DNA from: Rhizobacter sp.
Lineage (GTDB): Bacteria; Pseudomonadota; Gammaproteobacteria; Burkholderiales; Burkholderiaceae_C
Reading direction: 5' to 3'
Length of the DNA stretch: 58,224 nucleotides
NCBI GenBank assembly: GCA_025361845.1
Contig: JANYJL010000045.1
Span: 1 to 58,224 of the forward strand
Position 1 is the stretch's first letter, and each line of letters starts with the position of its first letter. A program made the translations under genes and the position numbers. Below, one piece after another: positions 46,238-55,658 of this stretch. The notes beneath the pieces were generated by a model. The model saw only the letters and a list, made by a program, of their open reading frames with translations. It was not told the DNA's origin and searched no databases.

Positions 46238-46245
46238 AGGAATTC

Positions 46246-48093
46246 TCAAAGCCCCAGGCGCGTGCGCGTCTCGGCCTTCAGGTTGCCGCCCGCATCCCAG
46301 CCGCGCGCTTCGTAGTATTTCGGCAGCATCTCGGGCAGCTTGCTGACCAGGCCTTTCGCCGGGCCGGTCTTGGCGGGCTCGGTCAGCAGGCGCTTGGGCA
46401 AGGAATCGTCCTTTGCAGTGAAGCCGGCGCGGTTGTTGAAATCGCGTTCCATGTTCCAGATGCGCTCGCCGATGATCGACAGGTTCTCGAGCGTGAATTC
46501 CTCGCCGCAGGCCGCCGCCACTTGCGGCTGCACGTCGGCCAGGCCCCAGGCGAAGCTGGTGAAGATGCAGATGCCGGCCGAATCGAAGGTGGCGGTCGCG
46601 TCCTGGAAGGCCTTCACCAGTTCGGGCTTGCCCTCGGCCGTGAGCGGATCGGTCTTGACCGGAATGCCCAGCACCTCGGAGGCCACGGTGTAGCCGCGCA
46701 GATGGCAGGCGCCGCGGTTCGAGGTGGCATAGGCAAGGCCCATGCCCTGGATGCCACGGCCGTCGTAGGCCGGGAACTCCTGGCCCTTGACCGTCATGCT
46801 CAGGTCGGGGTGGCCGTACTTTTCAGTCAGGCGCTTGGAGCCCTGGCCGATCTCCTTGCCGAAGCCGATGCCCTTGGCCGTGATCTCGGCGAAGTGCGCG
46901 AGCGCGCGCGCCGAGCCGAACTTGGCGTCGATGCCGAGTTGCTCTTGCGTCAGCACACCCATCTCGTAGAGCTCCATCACTGCGCCGATGGTCGCGCCGA
47001 AAGAGATCGGGTCCATGCCGTGTTCGTTGCAGAGCACGTTGGCGTATTGCAGCGCGTCGAGGTCGTTCACCCCATTCGCCGCGCCGAGTGCCCAGGCCGC
47101 TTCATATTCGAGGCCGCCCGAGGCGCCCCAGTACTGCGGTTTGTTTTCGACCGTGAAGTGACCTTGATCGATCTTCTGGATGCGCCCGCAGGCGATGGTG
47201 CAGCCGAAGCAGGCCTGGTTCGTCACCAGCGGCTTCTTGCCGTCGGTCTTGCGCGGCGTGGCCATCGCTTCGGCGGAGATGTCCTTCGCGCCTTCGAAGG
47301 CCACGTCCTGGTGGTTGCGCGTGGGCAGCGCGCCGATCTCGTTGATGACGTTCATCAGCACCTGGGTGCCATAGGTCGGCAGGCCCTGGCCGGTGACGCC
47401 GTTCTCGGCCAGGATCTTCTTCTTCTCGTAGGTGACGCGCATGAACTCCTTCGGGTTGGCAATGTTGCCCACGCCGATGGTGCCGCGCACGGCAATCGCC
47501 TTCAGGTTCTTCGAGCCCATCACGGCGCCCACACCCGAGCGGCCGGCGGCGCGGTGCAGGTCGTTCACGACGGCGGCGTAGAGCACGCCGTTTTCACCCG
47601 CACCGCCAATGCTGGACACGCGCGCGAGCGGGTCTTGCAATTCCTTCTTCAGCGTGGCTTCGGTCTCCCAGACCGTCTTTCCCCACAGGTGGGCGGCATC
47701 ACGCAATTCGGCCACGCCGTCCTGGATGTTCAGGTAGACGGGTTTCGGTGATTTGCCCTCGAAGATCACCATGTCCCAGCCGGCCATCTTCAACTCGGCG
47801 CCCCAGTAGCCGCCGGAGTTCGAGCAGGCGATGGCACCGGTCAGCGGGCCCTTGGTGACCACCGTGTAACGGCCGCCGGTCGAGGCCATGGTGCCGGTCA
47901 GCGGGCCGGTGGCCCAGATGATCTTGTTGTCGGGTGACAGCGGATCGACCTTCGCATCGATCTCCTCGACCAGGTACTTCGAAGCCAGCCCTCGCGAACC
48001 GAGGTAGGCCTTGGCCCAGCCCATGTTCAACGGCTCCGACTTGACGGTGCCGGCGGTCAGGTTCACACGCAGAATTTTTCCAGTCCAAGACAT
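46246..48093 (-). CDS. aorB: Tungsten-dependent aldehyde:ferredoxin oxidoreductase, large subunit
   Basis: A 615-residue AOR-family enzyme with tungsten-bispterin and one [4Fe-4S] cluster that oxidises aldehydes to acids (reversible for the family). Signatures are MSWTGKILRVNLTAGTV at the N-terminus, GRYTVVTKGPLTGAIACSNSGG, and the cluster cysteines CFGCTIACGR (about 293-300) with the fourth in AGICIFTSF (about 508). Length and order match AOR from Aromatoleum. The ATG at 48093 follows aorA by 12 bases. Adjacent tupABC suggests tungstate supply. Confidence 0.95.
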   Translation of the reverse strand: MSWTGKILRVNLTAGTVKSEPLNMGWAKAYLGSRGLASKYLVEEIDAKVDPLSPDNKIIWATGPLTGTMASTGGRYTVVTKGPLTGAIACSNSGGYWGAELKMAGWDMVIFEGKSPKPVYLNIQDGVAELRDAAHLWGKTVWETEATLKKELQDPLARVSSIGGAGENGVLYAAVVNDLHRAAGRSGVGAVMGSKNLKAIAVRGTIGVGNIANPKEFMRVTYEKKKILAENGVTGQGLPTYGTQVLMNVINEIGALPTRNHQDVAFEGAKDISAEAMATPRKTDGKKPLVTNQACFGCTIACGRIQKIDQGHFTVENKPQYWGASGGLEYEAAWALGAANGVNDLDALQYANVLCNEHGMDPISFGATIGAVMELYEMGVLTQEQLGIDAKFGSARALAHFAEITAKGIGFGKEIGQGSKRLTEKYGHPDLSMTVKGQEFPAYDGRGIQGMGLAYATSNRGACHLRGYTVASEVLGIPVKTDPLTAEGKPELVKAFQDATATFDSAGICIFTSFAWGLADVQPQVAAACGEEFTLENLSIIGERIWNMERDFNNRAGFTAKDDSLPKRLLTEPAKTGPAKGLVSKLPEMLPKYYEARGWDAGGNLKAETRTRLGL

Positions 48094-48105
48094 GATGTGT
48101 GCTCC

Positions 48106-48579
48106 TCAAGGCGCAGTTTGGTTGCCGAGCTTCTCGGCCCAGGCGGCCATCTTGGGCAGCCCGGTCCAGTTGCTGTCGACGAAGGTGATGGCGCCGGTCG
48201 GGCAGGCTTCGGCGCAGGCCGGCTCGCCGCCGCACAGGTCGCATTTCTGGACCTTGCCGGTTTCCTGCACGTAGTTGATGGTGCCGAAGGGGCAGGCGAT
48301 GGTGCAGACCTTGCAGCCGACGCAGGTGGTTTCATTCACTACCTTGGCGCCGGTCATCAAGTCGATCGTGATGGCTTCGACCGGGCAGGCATGCAGGCAC
48401 CAGGCTTCGTCGCACTGCGTGCAGGTGTAGGGCACCTTGCGGCCGGTGTGATGGAAGTCGAACACCTTGATGCGCGATTTGCTGGGCGTGAAGGTCCCGT
48501 AGTTCTCGAATGAACAGGCCATCTCGCATTGGAGGCACCCGGTGCATTTGTCCGGGTTGATGTGCAAGGTTTTTTGCAT
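48106..48579 (-). CDS. aorA: Polyferredoxin subunit of aldehyde oxidoreductase
   Basis: A 157-residue electron-transfer protein with sixteen cysteines at 12, 15, 18, 22; 53, 56, 61, 65; 86, 89, 92, 96; and 113, 116, 122, 126, enough for four [4Fe-4S] clusters. The HycB/AorA-type CxxCxxxCP pattern is clear in CVGCKVCTIACP. It is the first gene of the aor operon. An AT-rich 210-base stretch with possible promoter elements lies upstream. Confidence 0.93.
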   Translation of the reverse strand: MQKTLHINPDKCTGCLQCEMACSFENYGTFTPSKSRIKVFDFHHTGRKVPYTCTQCDEAWCLHACPVEAITIDLMTGAKVVNETTCVGCKVCTIACPFGTINYVQETGKVQKCDLCGGEPACAEACPTGAITFVDSNWTGLPKMAAWAEKLGNQTAP

Positions 48580-48635
48580 GGTCGACTTCCTGCCTTCGGG
48601 GTTGGTTCAGCACGCGGCCGGCTCACGCCGCCCTA

Positions 48636-48674
48636 TGCACCGGGGTACATATGAAATGATGTGCCGAGGTGCAA
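48636..48674 (-). promoter_or_regulatory. Candidate aor promoter flanked by an inverted repeat
   Basis: On the - strand TTGCAC (48669-48674) and TATGTA (48646-48651) are 17 bases apart, each only a moderate match. TGCACC (48636-48641) and GGTGCA (48668-48673) form inverted arms around them, as a regulator site might. Weak GG-N10-GC sigma-54 spacing occurs upstream at 48718-48731. None is certain. Confidence 0.3.
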
Positions 48675-48789
48675 GCACTTAAAACCTAGGCTTAACCCGA
48701 ATCCAGGCTCCCGCGGCGCAGCAAGTGCGCCAAGGTGGAGCATGTTGGTGGGCGGGCGGGCCGCCGGGGGCGTTTCGAAGCCCTGCGCC

Positions 48790-49788
48790 TCAGCGCACGC
48801 AGACGCCCGACGACTCCGGCATCGCCGAACCCAGCTTCTTCTGCGTGAGGTTCACGCCATTCCGCACCGCGACGATCTCGGCCAGGATGGACACGGCGAT
48901 TTCGGCCGGTGTCTTGCTGCCCAGGTCGAGCCCGATCGGGCCGTGCAGGCGGTCGATTTCTTCGGCAGACAACTCGAAAAGCGCCAGCCGCTCCTTGCGC
49001 GCCGCGGTGTTGCTGCGTGAGCCGAGCGCGCCGACGTAGAAGGCCGGCGACTTCAGCGCTTCGAGCAGCACCATGTCGTCGAGCTTCGGGTCGTGCGTCA
49101 CGGCCACGACCGCACTGTGCGGGTCGAGTTGCAGTTCCAGAACGAGGTCGTCAGGCATCGCCTTGCTGAACGTCGTGCCGGGCATGTCCCAAGTCAGGTT
49201 GTATTCCTCGCGCGGATCGCAGCAGATGACTTCGAAATCGAGCGCCAGCGCCATCTGCGCGAGCACACGCGAGAGTTGGCCGGCGCCGATGACGAGCAGC
49301 CGCCAGCGCGGGCCGAACAGCGCACGCAGTTGCGTGCCGTCGAACTCGAAACGTTCACCCCGGTGCGCGGATTCGACCCGCACCACGCCACTCGCCAGAT
49401 CGAGCGTGCGCGCCACCAGTTCATGCCGCGCCGTGCGGGCCAGCACCTCGTCGATCCACGCGGTGTCTTGCAGCGGTTCCTGCACCAGGCGCAGGTTGCC
49501 ACCGCAAGGCAGGCCGAAACGCGCGGCTTCTTCCTTCGTCACGCCGTAGTTGATGAGCGAAGGCCGGGCGACCCGCTCGCCGTTGCGCACACGTTCGATC
49601 AGATCGTCTTCGACACAGCCGCCGGAGACCGAGCCGACCACCTGACCGTCGCCGCGCATCGCAAGCAGCGCGCCGGGCGGGCGCGGCGCCGAGCCCCAGG
49701 TTTCGATCACGGTGACGAGCCAGACTTGCTGGCCTTCGGCATGCCAATCGCGGGCCTGGGTGAGGACCTGAAGGTCGAGGCTGTCCAT
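48790..49788 (-). CDS. xdhC: XdhC/CoxF family molybdenum cofactor maturation protein
   Basis: A 332-residue protein that handles molybdenum cofactor, probably sulfurating and inserting it into the Mo-hydroxylase encoded upstream. An N-terminal XdhC domain is visible as VTVIETWGSAPRPPGALLA and GSVSGGCVEDDLIER, and a C-terminal Rossmann domain as LLVIGAGQLSRVLAQ and GALGSRSNTAARKERL. The ATG at 49788 is 14 bases from the coxG stop. As the last gene of the cox group it sits next to, but separated by 210 bases from, the aor operon. Confidence 0.93.
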   Translation of the reverse strand: MDSLDLQVLTQARDWHAEGQQVWLVTVIETWGSAPRPPGALLAMRGDGQVVGSVSGGCVEDDLIERVRNGERVARPSLINYGVTKEEAARFGLPCGGNLRLVQEPLQDTAWIDEVLARTARHELVARTLDLASGVVRVESAHRGERFEFDGTQLRALFGPRWRLLVIGAGQLSRVLAQMALALDFEVICCDPREEYNLTWDMPGTTFSKAMPDDLVLELQLDPHSAVVAVTHDPKLDDMVLLEALKSPAFYVGALGSRSNTAARKERLALFELSAEEIDRLHGPIGLDLGSKTPAEIAVSILAEIVAVRNGVNLTQKKLGSAMPESSGVCVR

Positions 49789-49802
49789 CTCTGAATCTCC
49801 GA

Positions 49803-50363
49803 CTAGCGTTTGAGAGCGAAGTAGACCACCGCCAGCGCGATGGCGCCGGCCACCACCCACCACAGGGTCTTGTTGCCGGTGGCCGCGGGTGGCGCCGGCG
49901 GTGTCGGCACCACGCCGCCGCCGGCAGCCAACAGGTGCGCCTCGAAGGCCTTGAAGAAGTCTTCGGCGATCTTGCCCGCCGCCGCGTCGATGAGGCGCGA
50001 GCCCACCTGCGCCATCTTGCCGCCGACCTGGGCACGGGCGACGTATTTCAGCCGCGTCTGCGCCTGCTCGGCCGTCAGCGCCACGTCGGCCGAGCCCTTG
50101 CCGAAACCGGCCACCCCGCCCTGCCCGTCGAAATTGATCGTGTAGCTGTTCGGCGCCTGCACGTTCGTCATCTGCAGGTTGCCCTTGAAGCGCGCGCTGA
50201 CCGGGCCGACCTTGACGGCGACGACAGCGGTGAAGCCATCCGCGCCGGTGAGTTCGAGCGATTCGCAGCCGGCGATGCAGGCCTTCAGCGTATCCGGGTC
50301 GTTGAGCGCGGCCCAGGTCGCGTCGATCGAGGCGGGGATGAGTCTTTCGCCGAGCAGTTCCAT
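49803..50363 (-). CDS. coxG: CoxG-like SRPBCC protein with membrane anchor
   Basis: A 186-residue protein of the CoxG/SRPBCC superfamily, with MELLGERLIPASIDATWAAL, the CIAGCESLEL segment and GQGGVAGFGKGSADV. A Pro/Ala linker and a C-terminal hydrophobic helix (WWVVAGAIALAVVYFAL) should anchor it to the membrane. CoxG recruits CO dehydrogenase to the membrane in CO oxidisers; here it may recruit the form II enzyme. It follows coxE by 7 bases. Confidence 0.9.
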   Translation of the reverse strand: MELLGERLIPASIDATWAALNDPDTLKACIAGCESLELTGADGFTAVVAVKVGPVSARFKGNLQMTNVQAPNSYTINFDGQGGVAGFGKGSADVALTAEQAQTRLKYVARAQVGGKMAQVGSRLIDAAAGKIAEDFFKAFEAHLLAAGGGVVPTPPAPPAATGNKTLWWVVAGAIALAVVYFALKR

Positions 50364-50370
50364 GGGGAGG

Positions 50371-51552
50371 TCAGTGCAGAAGGAATGAAGAAGGATCGGT
50401 GGCCGGTTCGCGCAGCGCGCGGCCCAGGTCGGCGAGGCTCGCAAGGTTGTGCATCGGCAGGAAACGGTCGACATGCGGCAGCAGCGCGCGCACACCCGCC
50501 GCCTTGGCTTCGAAACCCTCGAAGCGCAGCAAGGGATTCAGCCAGACGAACTGGTGCGCGTGGCGGCGCAGTTGCGCGGCGGCTTTGGCCAGGTCGCCGT
50601 GTTCGTCGCGGTCGAGTCCGTCGCTGACGAGCAGCAGCGCCGCATTCGCGCCGAGCAGGCGGCGCGCCCACAGCCGGTTGAATTCGTCCAGGCAGGCGGC
50701 GATGCGCGTGCCGCCTTTCCAGTCGAGCACCTGGGCATCGGCGAGTTGCAGCGCGACGTCCGGATCACGGTGCTTCAGCGATCGCGTGATGTTCGTCAGG
50801 CGCGTGCCGAAGGTCAGCGTGTGCACGTGCAGGTGGCGCCGCGTGAGGCCGTGCACGTAGTGCAGCAACAGTCGCGCGTAACGGTCCATCGAGCCGGAGA
50901 TGTCGAGCAGCACCACGATCGTCGGCAGCTCGCGGCGCGGCTGCGTGAATGATGGCGTCAGCGTGTGCGGCTGTCGCGCCATGCGCTGCAGCGTGGCGCG
51001 CAGGTCGATGCGGCCGCGCGGCGCGGGTGCGTGGCGACGCCGCGGCACCGGATCGACGGGCGGCGGCAGCGTCTCGGCGAGTTTCTTCGCGGCCTCGAAC
51101 TCGGCCACCGTCATCGTCTCGAAATCGGCGCGCTGCAAACGTTCGCGTTCCGAGTAGGTGAAGGCGGCGTCGAACTGGAACTCTTCCTTCGCGGTGTCGT
51201 TCGCCGGGTTCGGCGGCTGCGGTGCACGCGGCGGGGCGAGTGCTTCGGCGAGGCGGTTGCTGCGTTTGGCCAGTTGCTTGTCGCCGCGCCCGCTGATCTT
51301 GGGCAGCAGCAGGTACATCATCTGTTCGAGCAATTTCGGGTCGCGCCAGAAGGCCTCGAAAGCAGCGTCGAACAGCACCTGCTGCTCGTGGCGGTCGAGC
51401 ATCACGGCGGACAGCGCGGCATGCACGTCGCTGCGGCGGTCCAGGCCGACGGCTTCGACCGCGGCGATGGCATCGAGCACACGATCGGGCCCGACGGCCA
51501 GGCCAGCGCTGCGCAGCACGCGCGAGAAGTGGACGATGTTTTCTGCAAGCAC
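50371..51552 (-). CDS. coxE: CoxE-like VWA-domain protein
   Basis: A 393-residue protein with a C-terminal von Willebrand A domain holding the MIDAS motif VVLLDISGSMDRYA and TFGTRLT. It works with the AAA+ ATPase CoxD in maturing the Cu-Mo or Mo site of CO dehydrogenase-like enzymes. The start is a GTG at 51552, nine bases after coxD. Length is normal. Confidence 0.93.
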   Translation of the reverse strand: MLAENIVHFSRVLRSAGLAVGPDRVLDAIAAVEAVGLDRRSDVHAALSAVMLDRHEQQVLFDAAFEAFWRDPKLLEQMMYLLLPKISGRGDKQLAKRSNRLAEALAPPRAPQPPNPANDTAKEEFQFDAAFTYSERERLQRADFETMTVAEFEAAKKLAETLPPPVDPVPRRRHAPAPRGRIDLRATLQRMARQPHTLTPSFTQPRRELPTIVVLLDISGSMDRYARLLLHYVHGLTRRHLHVHTLTFGTRLTNITRSLKHRDPDVALQLADAQVLDWKGGTRIAACLDEFNRLWARRLLGANAALLLVSDGLDRDEHGDLAKAAAQLRRHAHQFVWLNPLLRFEGFEAKAAGVRALLPHVDRFLPMHNLASLADLGRALREPATDPSSFLLH

Positions 51553-51561
51553 ACCCCGCCC

Positions 51562-52461
51562 TCAATCGAGCAAGGCCCGCGCGCGCAACTCGTCGAGCAG
51601 CTTCGCCGTGTCGCCACCCTGCATGCGCGCGATGTCGTCCTGGTATTTCAGCAGCACGCCCAGCGTGTCCTGCACGGTGGCAGGGTCGAGGCGCATTGCG
51701 TTCAGCGCGACGAGGGCATTCGTCCAGTCGATCGTCTCGGCCACACCCGGCGCCTTGAACAGATCGAGCGTGCGCATGCGCTGCACGAACTCGACGACCT
51801 GGATCGACAGGCGTTCCGATGCGCCCGGCGCCTTCAGCCGCAGGATCTCCAGCTCACGCTCGACGGTCGGGAACTCGACCCAGTGATACAGGCAGCGCCG
51901 CTTCAACGCATCGTGAATCTCGCGCGTGCGGTTGCTGGTGATGATGGTGATCGGCGGCGCGATGGCGCGCACCGTGCCCAGCTCGGGGATGGTGATCTGG
52001 TTCTCGGCCAGCACTTCGAGCAGGAAGGCATCGAAGGGCTCATCCGCGCGGTCGAGTTCGTCGATCAGCAGCACGGCGCTCTGCGGCTGCGTCAGTGCTT
52101 GCAGCAGCGGGCGCTCGATCAGCATGTCGCGCGCATAGAGGCTCTTGGCCAGGCGCTCGCGGTCGAGTTCGTGGCTGGCTTCGGCGAGGCGGATCTCGAT
52201 CATCTGCCGCGCCACGTTCCACTCGTAGGCGGTCTGCGCCACGTCGAGCCCTTCATAACACTGCACCCGCAGCAGCGTCGTGTTCAGGCAGGTGGCCAGC
52301 GTCTTCGCCAGTTCGGTCTTGCCGACCCCCGGCTCGCCTTCGAGGAACAGCGGGCGCTGCAGCTTCAGCGCCAGGAACAGCGCGGTCGCGAGACGCCGGT
52401 CGCAGAGGTAGTGTTCTGTCGCCAGCAAGCTGGCGACGGCATCAACCGATGCGGGCAGCAC
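51562..52461 (-). CDS. coxD: CoxD-like MoxR-family AAA+ ATPase
   Basis: A 299-residue chaperone-like ATPase with Walker A LEGEPGVGKTELAK, Walker B VLLIDELDRADEPFD and sensor 1 IITSNRTREIHDALKRR. In CO oxidisers CoxD helps insert sulfur and copper into the active site of CoxL; form II enzymes lack copper, so here it probably supports cofactor insertion. A GTG start lies three bases after the coxM stop. Confidence 0.93.
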   Translation of the reverse strand: MLPASVDAVASLLATEHYLCDRRLATALFLALKLQRPLFLEGEPGVGKTELAKTLATCLNTTLLRVQCYEGLDVAQTAYEWNVARQMIEIRLAEASHELDRERLAKSLYARDMLIERPLLQALTQPQSAVLLIDELDRADEPFDAFLLEVLAENQITIPELGTVRAIAPPITIITSNRTREIHDALKRRCLYHWVEFPTVERELEILRLKAPGASERLSIQVVEFVQRMRTLDLFKAPGVAETIDWTNALVALNAMRLDPATVQDTLGVLLKYQDDIARMQGGDTAKLLDELRARALLD

Positions 52462-52464
52462 GCT

Positions 52465-53259
52465 TTAGCGCGCGAGCGCCGCGGCAACGGCGCGCGAGGC
52501 CATCACGCTGATCATCGCGGCGCGGTAGGCGGCGGTGCCATGCAGGTCGCTGTTGATGTCGGTGGCCGGCACCGCAACGGCACGCGCGGTTTCCGGCGTG
52601 AAGCTCTTGGCCAGCGCCGCTTCCATCGCCGTGACGCGGAAGACACTGCTCTTCGCGCCCGTCACCGCCACACGCACACCACCCGCACCCTGGCTCACGA
52701 ACACACCCACCAGCGCGAAGCGCGAGGCCGGTTGTTTGTACTTGACGTAGGCCGCCTTCCGCGCGGCGGGGAAGCTTACGGCCGTGACGAGTTCGCCCGG
52801 CTGCAAGGCCGTTTCGTAGAGGCCGAGGAAGAAGGCATCGCCGGCGATCGTTCGCTGGTTGGTGTGCACCGTCGCACCCAGGCCGAGGATGGCCGCCGGG
52901 TAACACGCGGCAGGGTCCGCATTGGCGATCGAACCGCCGAGCGTGCCCATGTTGCGCACCATCTGGTCGCCGATGCCGCCGGCCAGCTCGGCGAGCGCGG
53001 GAATCGCCTTCTGCACCTCGGCGGAACGGGCCACCGTGGCATGCGTGGTCATCGCGCCGATGATCACATTGCCGCCATCGATCTTGATGCCCTTCAGGTC
53101 GGCGACACCGCCCAGATCGACGAGCCGCTCGCTCATCGACAGGCGCAGTTTCATCGCCTGGATCAGGCTCTGCCCACCGGCCAGGAAACGCGCATCGCCT
53201 TGCAGGGCCGAGGCAGCCGCCGCACGGTCGGCGGGACGTTGGTAGTCGAAGCTGTACAT
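52465..53259 (-). CDS. coxM: Molybdenum hydroxylase FAD-binding subunit
   Basis: A 264-residue subunit with the two FAD motifs AGGQSLIQAM (about 27-36) and TLGGSIANADPAA (about 106-118). It transfers electrons from the [2Fe-2S] clusters to the acceptor. It is encoded next to the large and small subunits in S-L-M order, the form II arrangement (form I is M-S-L). Confidence 0.94.
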   Translation of the reverse strand: MYSFDYQRPADRAAAASALQGDARFLAGGQSLIQAMKLRLSMSERLVDLGGVADLKGIKIDGGNVIIGAMTTHATVARSAEVQKAIPALAELAGGIGDQMVRNMGTLGGSIANADPAACYPAAILGLGATVHTNQRTIAGDAFFLGLYETALQPGELVTAVSFPAARKAAYVKYKQPASRFALVGVFVSQGAGGVRVAVTGAKSSVFRVTAMEAALAKSFTPETARAVAVPATDINSDLHGTAAYRAAMISVMASRAVAAALAR

Positions 53260-53277
53260 GGTGTTGTTCCCTTCCGC

Positions 53278-55647
53278 TCAGGCGATGTTGTTGGCGGCAC
53301 GCCAGACCCGTTCGGCGGTGGCCGGCATCGCGATGTCGCGCACACCGAGCGCATCGGTCAGCGCATTGATGAAGGCCGGCGGCGAACCGATCGCCCCCGC
53401 CTCGCCGCAACCCTTCACGCCGAGCGGGTTGTGGGTGCAGGGCGTGACGGTGTGGTCGAGCGTGAAGTTCGGCAGGTTGTCAGCGCGCGGCTTCGTGTAG
53501 TCCTTGTACGAGCCGGTGAGCAACTGGCCCGACTCGGTGTCGTAGACACAGCCTTCCATCATGGCCTGGCCGAGACCTTGCGCGATGCCGCCATGCACCT
53601 GGCCCGAGACGATCATCGGGTTGATGATGTTGCCGAAGTCGTCCACCGCGGTGAAACGGTCGACGCGCGTGGTGCCGGTTTCCGGATCGACCTCGACCTC
53701 GCAGACATAACTTCCCGAGGGGTAGGTGAAGTTGGTCGGATCGTAGAACGCGTTTTCGTTCAGGCCCGGCTCGAGCTTGTCGAGCGGGTAGTTGTGCGGC
53801 ACGTAGGCCGTGAGCGCGACCGAGCCGAACGGGATCTTCTTGTCGGTGCCGGCGACCTTGAACTCGCCGTTCTCGAACTCGATGTCGGTGTCCGCCGCTT
53901 CGAGCAGGTGGGCGGCGATCTTCTTGCCCTTGGCGATGATCTTATCCACCGCCTTGACGATCGCGGTGCCACCGACCGACAGCGAGCGGCTGCCGTAGGT
54001 GCCCATGCCGAAAGGCACGCGGCCGGTGTCGCCGTGCACGATCTCGATGTTCTCGACCGGAATGCCGAGCTTGGCCGCCACCACCTGCGCGAAGGTGGTC
54101 TCGTGGCCCTGGCCGTGGCTGTGCGAGCCGGTGAACACCGTTACCGTGCCGGTCGGGTGCACACGCACTTCGCCCGCTTCGAACAGGCCGGCGCGTGCGC
54201 CCAAGGCGCCTGCGATGTTGCTCGGTGCCAGGCCGCAGGCCTCAATGTAGCAGCTGTAGCCGAGGCCGCGCTTCTTGCCATTCGCCGCAGACGCTGCCTT
54301 GCGCGCCTGGAAGCCCGCCACATCGGCCAGCGTGATCGCCTTGGCGAGATGCGCTTCGTAGTTGCCGGTGTCGTAGGTCAGGCCGACCGGTGTGGCATAC
54401 GGGAACTCGGTGATGAAGTTCTGCCGGCGCAGCGCGACCGGGTCCATCTTCAGATCGCGCGCTGTGGTTTCGACGATGCGCTCGACCACATAGGTTGCTT
54501 CGGGCCGGCCCGCGCCGCGGTAGGCATCGACCGGCGCAGTGTTGGTGAACACCGCCTTCACGGTCGCGTGGATCGCCGGCGTCTTGTACTGACCCGCCAG
54601 CAACGTGGCGTACAGGATCGTCGGCACGCTCGACGCGAAGGTCGAGAGATACGCACCCATGTTCGCGATCGTCTGCACGCGCAGCGCCAGGAAATTGCCG
54701 AGCGAGTCCGTCGCCAGTTCGGCGGTGGTGGCGTGATCGCGGCCGTGTGCGTCGGTCAGGAAAGATTCGCTGCGGTCCGCCGTCCACTTGATCGGCCGGC
54801 CGACACGTTTGCTGGCCCAGACGAGCGCCGTCTCTTCGGGGTACAAGAAGATCTTCGAACCGAAGCCGCCACCGACATCCGGCGCGATCACGCGCACCTT
54901 CGATTCAGGCAGGCCGAGCACGAAGGCGCACATCAGCAGGCGTTCGACGTGCGGGTTCTGGTTCGCCACGTAGAGCGTGTAGCTCTCGTCGTGTTTCGTG
55001 TACTGCGCGTTCGCGGCCCGCGGCTCCATCGCGTTCGGGATGAGCCGGTTGTTCGCGAAGCTGAGCTTCGTCACGTGCGCCGCCTTCGCGAACGCGGCAT
55101 CCACCGCCGCCGCATCGCCATGGCTCCAGTCGTAGCAGACGTTGTTCGGCACATCGTCGTGCACCGAACTGCCGGCGCCATCGGCCTTGGTGATGTCGAT
55201 GACGGCGGGCAGTTCTTCGTAGTCCACCTCGATCAGCTCGCAGGCATCCTTCGCCTGCAGCGTGGTCTCGGCGACGACGAGTGCGAGCTGATCGCCCACG
55301 TGCCGCACCTTGCCCTGCGCCAGCACCGGATGCGCCGGCTCCTTCATCGGCGTGCCGTCCTTGCTGTGGATCAGCCAGCCGCAGGGCAGGCCGCCGACCT
55401 TCGCCTCAGCGAGATCGGCGCCGACGAAGATCTTCACGACACCGGGCGCCTTCGCGGCCTTGCTGGTGTCGATGGACTTGATGCGCGCGTGCGCATACGG
55501 CGAGCGCAGGAACACGCCGTAGGTCTGGCCGGGCAGCAACACGTCATCCGTGTACTGGCCGGCGCCGGTGAGGAAGCGCTGGTCTTCGCGGCGCAGCAGC
55601 GGCTGGCCGATGGGGGAGATATTCTTGACGTCGGACAGGTCGGTCAT
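53278..55647 (-). CDS. coxL: Form II CoxL-like molybdopterin hydroxylase, large subunit
   Basis: A 789-residue Mo-binding subunit of the xanthine oxidase family. Motifs are [19 protein letters not shown] at the N-terminus, DVGGGFGSK, the active-site loop [11 protein letters not shown] (about 371-381), [14 protein letters not shown] and the catalytic Glu in GCGEAGAIG (about 745). The loop lacks the Cys of AYxCSFR that marks true CO dehydrogenase, so this is form II, of uncertain substrate. The ATG at 55647 is 11 bases from coxS; the longer open frame upstream is a shadow. Confidence 0.95.
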   Translation of the reverse strand: MTDLSDVKNISPIGQPLLRREDQRFLTGAGQYTDDVLLPGQTYGVFLRSPYAHARIKSIDTSKAAKAPGVVKIFVGADLAEAKVGGLPCGWLIHSKDGTPMKEPAHPVLAQGKVRHVGDQLALVVAETTLQAKDACELIEVDYEELPAVIDITKADGAGSSVHDDVPNNVCYDWSHGDAAAVDAAFAKAAHVTKLSFANNRLIPNAMEPRAANAQYTKHDESYTLYVANQNPHVERLLMCAFVLGLPESKVRVIAPDVGGGFGSKIFLYPEETALVWASKRVGRPIKWTADRSESFLTDAHGRDHATTAELATDSLGNFLALRVQTIANMGAYLSTFASSVPTILYATLLAGQYKTPAIHATVKAVFTNTAPVDAYRGAGRPEATYVVERIVETTARDLKMDPVALRRQNFITEFPYATPVGLTYDTGNYEAHLAKAITLADVAGFQARKAASAANGKKRGLGYSCYIEACGLAPSNIAGALGARAGLFEAGEVRVHPTGTVTVFTGSHSHGQGHETTFAQVVAAKLGIPVENIEIVHGDTGRVPFGMGTYGSRSLSVGGTAIVKAVDKIIAKGKKIAAHLLEAADTDIEFENGEFKVAGTDKKIPFGSVALTAYVPHNYPLDKLEPGLNENAFYDPTNFTYPSGSYVCEVEVDPETGTTRVDRFTAVDDFGNIINPMIVSGQVHGGIAQGLGQAMMEGCVYDTESGQLLTGSYKDYTKPRADNLPNFTLDHTVTPCTHNPLGVKGCGEAGAIGSPPAFINALTDALGVRDIAMPATAERVWRAANNIA

Positions 55648-55658
55648 CGTGTGCTCCT

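Noticed and set aside
48718-48732. Sigma-54 promoter for aor
   Set aside because: Only the GG-N10-GC spacing fits; the -12 part reads CTGC, not TTGC, and no sigma-54 activator gene is near.
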